From positions 2,096,389 to 2,160,388 of the forward strand of contig NC_061864.1 of the NCBI RefSeq assembly GCF_907164915.1: a DNA stretch of 64,000 nt, given 5' to 3'. This stretch comes from Impatiens glandulifera. Taxonomy: Eukaryota; Streptophyta; Magnoliopsida; Ericales; Balsaminaceae. The position numbers were made by a program, and so were the translations under genes. Under the pieces are notes generated by a model. That model did not search any database, was not told where the DNA came from, and worked only from the letters and a program-made list of their open reading frames with translations. Of the stretch, positions 59,117 through 64,000 are shown one piece after another. Within the stretch, counting starts at the first letter, position 1. Every line of letters starts with the position of its first letter.

Positions 59117-61299
59117 AAATGAAAGGGAGAATGATGAATTATTATGGTCTGTTTGTGTGGTTTCCCATACATATATATATGTTTAATTAAGAAGCATCTT
59201 ATGAATATGTAATCTTGGCACTACTGAAGGACAAGAAGTTTATTATCCTCTAATAGTAATAATGTTGCTGTGAAAATGAATGGACCTTTTCTTCTGAATG
59301 AAATGAAAACACATTATTATTATTATTGTTATACCTAAGCCCTATTGAACTTTTAAGGGCTTGAATTGAAAGAGCTAAGCCGAGCTAAGCTCGTATGTAT
59401 TTAGTTTGACTCACGAACCGCTTGGGTCGGGAGATAGCTCGTTAAGAGTTCATTTACAACCCTAGTTACAAATTTGTTACTGAAATAAAAATATGATTTA
59501 CAAGATACATTTAATTGAACATGGTTGTGAGCCTCTAAACAAACATGACAAACCAAATGTTTAAAACCTCAAATTTGACTTGTTAAAATTTTAAGCTTTT
59601 AATCGGGTTCGTTGAGACAAATGGTATCGTTTTCTTACTAGTTTGCAGTCAGTTCAATTAGGGTTATTTTTTGAAATAATTTTGTTTTAAGTGACTTATT
59701 TAGATAAACCTGTTAAAATATTATTAAAAGGTATTTTAATTTTGAATTTTAATTTTGAATTTTAATATATAACTTACTTGAAACTGGTCCAAAGCATGAT
59801 GATGATATAAATGTGAAATGAGTTGGGTAAAGGTTATGAAATGTCAATTAAATAAAAGGAGACTGGAGGACTTGGAAAGTTTGTTATGATTACACAAATC
59901 AAAGTGCTTTTAGAGTCATGATTTTTTTTTAAAATATTTTTCATTTCAGATGAAGGATAAAGTCATCAAAATTCTAGCACTGGTTAGGCTTTATAGGTTT
60001 AATATATTTTGCTTTTTGTCTTTTACCTTTCTTTTTGAATGCACCAACTTTTAAAAATTTACATTGTTTAAATGAAAAAATATTTATAATATTCTAATAT
60101 GATATGATTTAGATGAAATAATATATTAAATTTATTTTATTTGTTTTCAATTATTTCATGATCATTAGTTATGTCATTGTTTCTTAAGATATTATAACAT
60201 GTTACTTTTAAACTTACAGTATATCATAATTATTTTTAAAAATATAAAGGATAGAAGATAAGTAATTTTATTTATATTTATTACATAAAATTTGATTAAA
60301 TTAGATTAAACATTTTAAAGTGAAAATGAATAAATTTAAGTAGTTTGTCAAAATTTAGTAACAAGAAATGTAATTGAATCAAATAAAAAACAGATGAAAA
60401 GGGTTATAAATTTTTAGATTAAGTTAATTATATGATATTTTTTTTTTCCAAATAACCTAATTAATAATTTCATCATATGAACCAACTCTTTATCAAGTAG
60501 ATCAATATTAACAATTAGTTGCATGATAAATATATCCTAATTAAAGAGTTGATCAATAATTGTTTTGCAAAACCTGAATAATTATCAACTGTTTCCTTAC
60601 AATTATTGATTGATGATGGAATTAATTCTTGACCATACGAAGTACGTACTCTTCTCTTTCTCTTATGATCACTCACTCACTTAATTGATACAAAATGGAT
60701 GATTATATTCGATTTGATAAATATATTATATATTTTATATATATATATGGATCTTGATATATAAAGATAAGGAAAGGACTATGCTTTTCTCGCCCCCATT
60801 GTCCTTTGTTTCCTTGTCTTTCTTTAGCTTTCCTTTTTTGTCTCATTTTTTCAAAAAATAAAAAAGAGGATGGGAAGTTGATTTATTCTCACTTTTATGG
60901 CCATTAAAAGAGATGATACCCATTTCTTCAATGAAGCGGTGTTCCCAATGTGAAGTCCAAATTGGGTTTGCTTGAACAATTCACTTTTCCTGAGCTCAAA
61001 CAGTACTTTTCCTGTATCATATATTCAGATTTATCAAGATATTTAGAAAAATATTGTTTTTTGTTGTTGTTGGTAATTGGCATGCATGCACCACCTGACC
61101 TGACCTACCTCATGATGATGATGATCAAGAGATGATGATGATGATGATATCATGTTTCTTCTTGAATTATTATTATCCATTATTGTTTTCCCATGCACCC
61201 AATTTCCATGTCCATTGTTGCTGCTGAAATTAATTTAATTAATTAAATAAACATAAACAAATATTAAATATATATGCTTTTACTTTTCTTAGTAATTAA
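59117..61299. other. Intergenic DNA between RCD1-like and KANADI genes
   Basis: AT-rich. A stretch near 59370-59460 with AGCCGAGCTAAGCTCG and GGGAGATAGCTCGTTAAGAG resembles a common plant transposon remnant of GAGCTCG type, without definable ends. A GATGAT microsatellite lies near 61112-61149. Confidence 0.5.
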
Positions 61300-62315
61300 T
61301 TAGCAGACCGACAACCTTGAAGAAGTATTGCTCCACAACAATGGCGGACTATCAGACCTAATAATTGTTTGACTGTCATCAAACATCACCATTGTCGTCG
61401 TCCTCGTCGTCATATCTTCTGATGTTTCTCCAGACATCCACCTATTGTTTTCGAATCCTCCTTAAAAAAAAAAGAAGACAAAAATTACAACACAGTAGTT
61501 TAGTACATAGGTACAATAAAGTGACTCATTTATATAATTGTACCCGATGAAACCATGGTAGATCGATCAGATGTCTTCACTGTTCGATACATCTGCATCA
61601 TCCATCAAACATATTGTTTTGAAAACGAATTATAAATTTTGTTTTGAAGAAGTTAATTAATTAATTACCTGCAAATGAGACTTAACATGCGCCAAGGTGA
61701 GATCTTTTACTTCCATAAGTTCAAGAACTGACTTTGGAGTTGCTCCTGTAATTAAAAGAGGGAATTAATCAAATTAATAATATTTAAGAGAACGAATTAA
61801 TTAAAAGAATTAAAGCTAGGGTTTAATTAGGCATATATACGGTGATGGCCGCCAAGGAGATGAAGGGCATGAAGAAAACGAGCATGAAGAGAGGTAGTCC
61901 ATCTCATCCTTGGCGCTCTTGTTCGTTTAGTTGGAAACCTCGCCGCCGCTGCCGCCGTCATAGGCCGCCGCCGCTCATGGTGAGAAAACTGTAGGCAGTT
62001 ATATTCTGGAGGAGAAGAAGAAGATGATGATGATGAAGAATAAGAATCTTGGGGGGGCATCATCATCATCTTCATAAGCCCGATATCGATATGATATTCA
62101 GTAGGAGGTTTGAGGTGTTTTTGGTTGTGGATCAAAATGGGTCGTAATTGTGGAGTACTTGGAGTTTCTAAAGAGGTGGAGGAGGAGGCTATGGAATTAA
62201 TTGATAAAGATGAAGATTTATTCCATATTGAATGATAATAATATTCCTTGTTATCATTCATGGTAATTGGAGGAGGGCTGATTTGTTGTAGAGATAGGTC
62301 TGGAAACAGCTCCAT
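61300..62315 (-). CDS. KAN2: KANADI-type GARP transcription factor, KAN2/KAN1-like, short form
   Basis: A DNA-binding factor that sets abaxial (lower-side) organ identity and usually represses auxin and adaxial genes. Exons 62315-61841, 61745-61669, 61592-61544 and 61460-61300 join in frame to 253 residues. The N-terminus MELFPDLSLQQISPPP matches KAN1/KAN2, and PDLSLQ is conserved in the family. A serine run and a methionine run lie at 80-103. The GARP domain is about 131-190: RTRAPRMRWTTSLHARFLHA, LHLLGGHH, RATPKSVLELMEVKDLTLAH, VKSHLQMYRTVK. The usual GGHER reads GGHHR. The C-terminus after MYRTVKTSDR is short and lacks the LGRxxW-like end of other KANADIs. The last two exons were joined at GTACAA and TTAAG, the only join found that gives a long open frame; this part is less certain. 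Arabidopsis KAN2 is beside RCD1, as here. Confidence 0.87.
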
Positions 62316-64000
62316 ATATAGATAGATTAAAGATCTGAGTTTAATTTGTATATTATATATAGAGATCACCCAATTCACTTATATAGATATATATATAGCT
62401 ATATATGGTGGAGATCGATCGATCGATCGATATAGAGAGAGAGGAGTATGTAAAAGTTATCTTCAGACCTAGCTAGCAAAACATTAATAAAGATTACCTT
62501 TTTTTTTACTTAAAATTATTTGGTGAACACCATTCTAAAGTTTGCATTGTTCCCTCAACAACTGTCATGCATAGTATAATCACCTTATTTCAAATAAACT
62601 TTTATTTATTTAGTTATTTTTAAATTAGGGTTTATAAAAAAATTCTTTTGTAATAATAAAAAAAGACCTTTCATTTTCCATTCAAATAGACTATTTTATT
62701 TCTTTGAAAATCAAAGTTTATTATATGGATTGAGATTAATGTACTCTAGTCTAGTACACACATGACCTCTTATTTAATTCTAATTCATATTATATAATTT
62801 GTTGAAATTTACAAAGATACATATACTGCCCCCAAGAAATCTTTAATCCACATTAAATATTCTAAGAGACAACTAATATTCATTTATGTATGCAAAATAA
62901 ATAAATAAACATTTGGTGAAAAATCATCATTAATATAAATAAATAAATAATTATTAAATTTGAATAAATAAATATTTGGTGAAAAATCATCATATACAAT
63001 CAACATTGCTATATATTTGCTCAACTTGCATGATAGCCTAGCTTAATTAGTATATTGAGTTATTTGTTCATTTCTTAATAAAAAAATATACAACTTTTTA
63101 AGTTTATGTAGAAGTTATCATTATGAGATCATTCTAACTTCTAATATTCAACAAAAATAAAATAAAAATAGATTGATTAAATTGGTAATCATTATTGTGC
63201 AATCTCTTTAATAGATTAATTAGTGCATGAAAAAATTGTAGAGGGTGAAGGTTAGGAAATGATTAATTAGTGGTTAATTATATATTCTTAACTAGTATAA
63301 AATAATACATATAGAAAGCTTTTTACCCTTTACATTTTTAATCATTTCATAGTTTCAGAATTTAAATTTACTATTTCAAATATATTTTTATTAATAAAAT
63401 CAATTAATTATTAAATAAAATATTATATATTTTTTTAACTACTTTCATTAAATATTAATACTTCTTAATTAAGTTTTCAAATAATATATATTTTTTAAAA
63501 TCTCAAACTAAACAAAATTATTTAATAAACTAATAAGTTATTTATACAACAAAGCCTTACTTTACCCCGTTTCCCCATGTTGAGTAGATCTTGTCGGTCG
63601 AAGAAAATTTCCTTTTAATAGTTTCTCACTTTCCCGATTTATATGCTCAATATTTCTATTATTAGTCCATCAATTAATTGATTTCATGGATCTATTATCA
63701 ATTGAATTCTTTTAGAATTTTAGCCATGTCCTTTCTTATTCAAAATTAATAAATATAGCAGGTAAATTATTATTTCTTATACAAAATATAAAAATTAGTA
63801 TAATTATTTAATAAATTATATAAAATTATTATTTTACTATCACAATTAATTAGCTAATGTTTTGTGTCCGAACTAAGCAAATTGCAAGCTCTATCGAACC
63901 AAGGGAAATTCTTGAAAAGCCTATGTTATTTTATTTATTTATTTTATAGCCTGAATTTTATATGGAGTTAGTGGCTATTGACTCCAAAGTCATGAAACAC
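62316..64000. other. Upstream region of the KANADI gene, then gene-free DNA to the window end
   Basis: TATA-like text (TATATATAGCTATATATGG, about 62390) and a GATC microsatellite (about 62413-62431) followed by GAGAGAGAGG lie just upstream of the minus-strand gene. Beyond about 62500 the DNA is AT-rich with no gene, RNA or bounded repeat recognised. Confidence 0.5.

Overview
This window is nuclear DNA from a eudicot plant. The genes have many short introns with GT-AG borders, the intergenic DNA is very AT-rich, and the proteins belong to plant-specific families (NPSN SNARE, RCD1/SRO, KANADI, NAC, trihelix, CBL, class XII LRR receptor kinase). The species cannot be named from the sequence. I joined exons by hand from splice sites and family knowledge. 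For most multi-exon genes (UGLYAH, MORN, PBL, the receptor kinase, GRX, RCD1, KANADI) the joined exon lengths sum to a multiple of three.

Layout, left to right. 19-2199 (+) ureidoglycine aminohydrolase. 2418-3752 (-) trihelix factor, convergent with it. 4229-5306 a Mutator-like element, followed by about 5 kb of gene-free AT-rich DNA. 11176-12279 and 14029-15213 (+) a tandem pair of CBL1/CBL9-type calcium sensors. 15709-16523 and 17655-17962 two non-autonomous DNA transposons. 18493-21234 (+) a MORN-repeat membrane protein with a LINE relic and a SINE copy in its first intron. 21946-25488 a 3.5-kb foldback Mutator-like element whose roughly 1.1-kb inverted arms carry a tRNA-Phe-derived module, GC-rich minisatellites and an exon-like insert. 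25772-27351 (+) NPSN SNARE. 28535-30051 (+) PBL19/20-type kinase. 30819-32282 (-) a divergent intronless NAC gene with an internal duplication. 32780-35984 (-) a non-RD LRR receptor kinase. 38269-41103 (-) IWS1 elongation factor, whose 5' end is partly duplicated near 44.4-45.2 kb. 47891-49154 (-) a secretory CPYC glutaredoxin. 55993-59116 (+) an RCD1/SRO protein with a long 5' UTR intron holding a three-copy tandem repeat. 61300-62315 (-) a KAN2-type GARP factor.

Gene order recalls two Arabidopsis neighbourhoods as I remember them: a left block (UGLYAH, MORN protein, CBL1/9, PBL19/20) like chromosome 4/5 segments, and a right block (IWS1, RCD1, KAN2) like At1g32130-At1g32240. The genes are not an operon. 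Themes that co-occur are calcium and immune signalling (CBL pair, PBL, receptor kinase), redox and stress response (GRX, RCD1) and transcription (trihelix, NAC, IWS1, KANADI).

The most unusual structure is the foldback element with the tRNA-Phe module in both arms. Next are a SINE family with five copies in the window (two with clear target-site duplications), the asymmetric CBL pair, the NAC internal duplication and the partial IWS1 duplication.
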